In this document: in pieces, positions 7,066-8,166 of the stretch
Layout: every line of letters begins with the position of its first letter
Numbering within the stretch: position 1 is the stretch's first letter
Source of the DNA: an uncultured Paraglaciecola sp.
GTDB lineage: Bacteria; Pseudomonadota; Gammaproteobacteria; Enterobacterales; Alteromonadaceae
Direction of reading: 5' to 3'
Assembly (NCBI GenBank): GCA_905479025.1
Contig: CAJQKX010000851.1
Coordinates: forward strand, 1-8,166
Length of the DNA stretch: 8,166 bases
Notes under the pieces: generated by a model
The model's database searches: none
The model's input: the letters and a program-made list of their open reading frames with translations, nothing else
What the model was told of the DNA's origin: nothing
Made by a program: the position numbers and the translations under genes

Positions 7066-7408
7066 TATAGGTATTGTTTATATTAACGAATGCCTATGGC
7101 AGTGATGAGGTTGCAATCCAAAATACTTTAACCCAAAGTAATTAAGCCACATTTTTGCCCGCATGGGTTTGGTTCACTCATTGCCTAGAGTTTATGCAAG
7201 CTCAACTGGATTAAGGTGGCTACTTTGGTAAAGTTTTCTATGCTTTTGGCCAATATTCCAAAATCATGCACCTTCACAATAATGGCTGTGTTTACAGAAG
7301 CTTTTCCCTTCTATTTATCAATATTTTTAATAACGAGTCTCGAGCGTTTATTGACCTGTTAGTGCCACTTATAGTTTTCATAATTCATGACTTTTGGCGG
7401 CGCTAAAT
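7066..7408. other. Gap of about 340 bp with no recognisable gene
   Basis: Neither strand has a convincing ORF, and I recognise no RNA gene. Just after the antiporter stop, ATAGGTATT (7067-7075) and AATGCCTAT (7089-7097) can pair into a 9-bp stem with one G-T pair, but no T-run follows, so it is a weak terminator candidate. A plus-strand frame is open at about 7215-7405 without a good start, and its translation resembles nothing I know. The gap is too short to hold the biotin carboxylase domain (roughly 450 residues) that would be expected before the next gene. Confidence 0.5.
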
Positions 7409-8166
7409 ATGCTGGTCAATGTTAGAATAAGAAAATTTGATAATTTGCTGATGACTTTTATGCCCCCCATTTACACATTGTGCGCACCCAATATAGGATC
7501 TGTTGTTGCTGTACTGGTCAATCAAAATGAGCGAGTACATATAGATCAACCTTTGGTTATTATTGAAGCCATGAAAATGCAAACCACCTTGTGCGCAGAC
7601 GTTTCGGGCGAAGTAGGCCAAGTTTTTGTCAATGTTGGGGATGATTGTTTTGTGGGGATGCCCTTGGTGGATATGCACGCAGACGATGCTAGCAAGTCAA
7701 AAATTGTAAAAATGCCAACTTCCAGTACTACAAATCAAAGATTACTAAACGAACTGCGCACCAGAGAGGCACTCACACTTGATGAGCAAAGAATCGAACA
7801 ACAACAAAAACGCCGACAAAAAGGTTATTTAACAGCAAGAGAGAATTTACAAAATTTATGCCCCATTAATAGTTTTATGGAGTACGGACAAATGGCGGTA
7901 GCTGCCCAGCGTTTGCGCAGAGACTATGATGATTTGAAATCGGCTACTGCCGCTGACGGTATTATCACCGGTGTAGGACAAGTGAATCAAAATTTAATCA
8001 CAAAGCAAAAAACACAGACCGTCATCGTGATCAATGATTACAGCGTATTAGCTGGCACGCAGGGATATTTCCATCATTTAAAGTTAGATCGGATATTAGC
8101 CGTTGCGGTGGATAAAAAGTATCCAGTGGTGATGTTTACTGAAGGGGGGGGGGGCGCCCTGGCGAT
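7409..8166 (+). CDS. Biotin carrier-carboxyltransferase fragment of an acyl-CoA carboxylase, partial at the right edge
   Basis: The frame is open from 7391 to the window end. ATG at 7409 is the first start; ATGs at 7451 and 7460 are alternatives, and none has a good ribosome binding site. From 7409, residues about 22-90 form a biotinyl-carrier domain with EAMKM at 53-57 (biotinylated Lys56). Residues about 120-245 are the opening of a carboxyltransferase domain: KGYLTARENLQNLCP (138-152), FMEYGQMAVAAQRLR (156-170), ADGIITGVG (182-190), VLAGTQGY (213-220) and MFTEGGGG (242-249). This order matches the middle and C-terminal parts of large fused acyl-CoA carboxylases (biotin carboxylase, carrier, carboxyltransferase), which make malonyl-CoA-type products from acyl-CoA and bicarbonate. 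The N-terminal biotin carboxylase is absent and does not fit in the upstream gap. A run of 11 G at 8144-8154 ends in frame as GGGGALA, whereas the family motif GGGGRPGD lies one base out of frame. It is either a decayed copy or affected by a sequence error. Confidence 0.7.
   Translation, partial: MLVNVRIRKFDNLLMTFMPPIYTLCAPNIGSVVAVLVNQNERVHIDQPLVIIEAMKMQTTLCADVSGEVGQVFVNVGDDCFVGMPLVDMHADDASKSKIVKMPTSSTTNQRLLNELRTREALTLDEQRIEQQQKRRQKGYLTARENLQNLCPINSFMEYGQMAVAAQRLRRDYDDLKSATAADGIITGVGQVNQNLITKQKTQTVIVINDYSVLAGTQGYFHHLKLDRILAVAVDKKYPVVMFTEGGGGALA
8144..8154 (+). repeat. Homopolymer of 11 G causing an apparent frameshift
   Basis: Eleven consecutive G follow GAA in the carboxyltransferase frame. 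With 12 G (or 9) the next codons would read CGC CCT GGC GAT, that is RPGD, completing the expected EGGGGRPGD motif. With 11 the frame reads GALA. The tract lies 12 bp from the window end. Confidence 0.85.

Noticed and set aside
7403..7678. Minus-strand open frame of 91 codons
   Set aside because: It lies opposite the biotin carrier domain, whose plus-strand translation has an unmistakable EAMKM motif; the minus frame has no domain character or ribosome binding site.

Overview
The window looks like chromosomal DNA of an AT-rich marine gammaproteobacterium, most plausibly of the Alteromonadaceae (Glaciecola/Paraglaciecola-like). This placement is inferred from the gene set (a DUF3025 protein, a Yip1-family membrane protein, NatAB and a Kef-type antiporter) and the general character of the proteins. 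No rRNA or other taxonomic marker is present.

Layout. The left edge (1-154, minus) holds the 5' end of a gene for a small lipoprotein. It is divergent from a DUF3025 gene (231-1073, plus), and the two appear to share overlapping back-to-back promoters. The DUF3025 gene overlaps by 18 bp, tail to tail, with a Yip1-family membrane protein gene (1056-1763, minus). Divergent from that is an ABC exporter operon, natA-natB (1928-3945, plus), closed by a perfect hairpin with T-runs on both strands (3967-3998).

The stretch from 4031 to 4983 has no long ORF, but it is not empty. Read on the minus strand with several frame changes, it is an almost complete, heavily decayed diguanylate cyclase (GGDEF) gene. 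A good ribosome binding site, the conserved segment before the domain, the domain start, the metal-binding/FKxxND-type segment, the mutated GGDEF core and the C-terminal helix can all still be seen. Next comes an intact gene for a 657-residue CPA2 (Kef-type) cation:proton antiporter with C-terminal RCK domains (5092-7065, plus).

The right end, after about 340 bp with no recognisable gene, holds an open frame (from about 7409 off the right edge). It encodes a biotin carrier domain joined to the start of an acyl-CoA carboxyltransferase domain. The biotin carboxylase domain that precedes these in the large fused acyl-CoA carboxylases is absent. At the very end a run of 11 G shifts the frame one base away from the family's GGGGRPGD motif. 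This gene is therefore either decaying too or affected by a homopolymer sequencing error near the sequence end.

How the genes relate: natA and natB form one transporter, and the Kef-type antiporter could also contribute to Na+/K+/pH balance, which would suit a marine cell. The other genes have no evident functional link. I found no CRISPR array, tRNA, rRNA, insertion sequence, phage gene or clearly new multi-gene system. The points most worth following are gene decay (the GGDEF pseudogene and the carboxylase fragment) and the G-tract frameshift.
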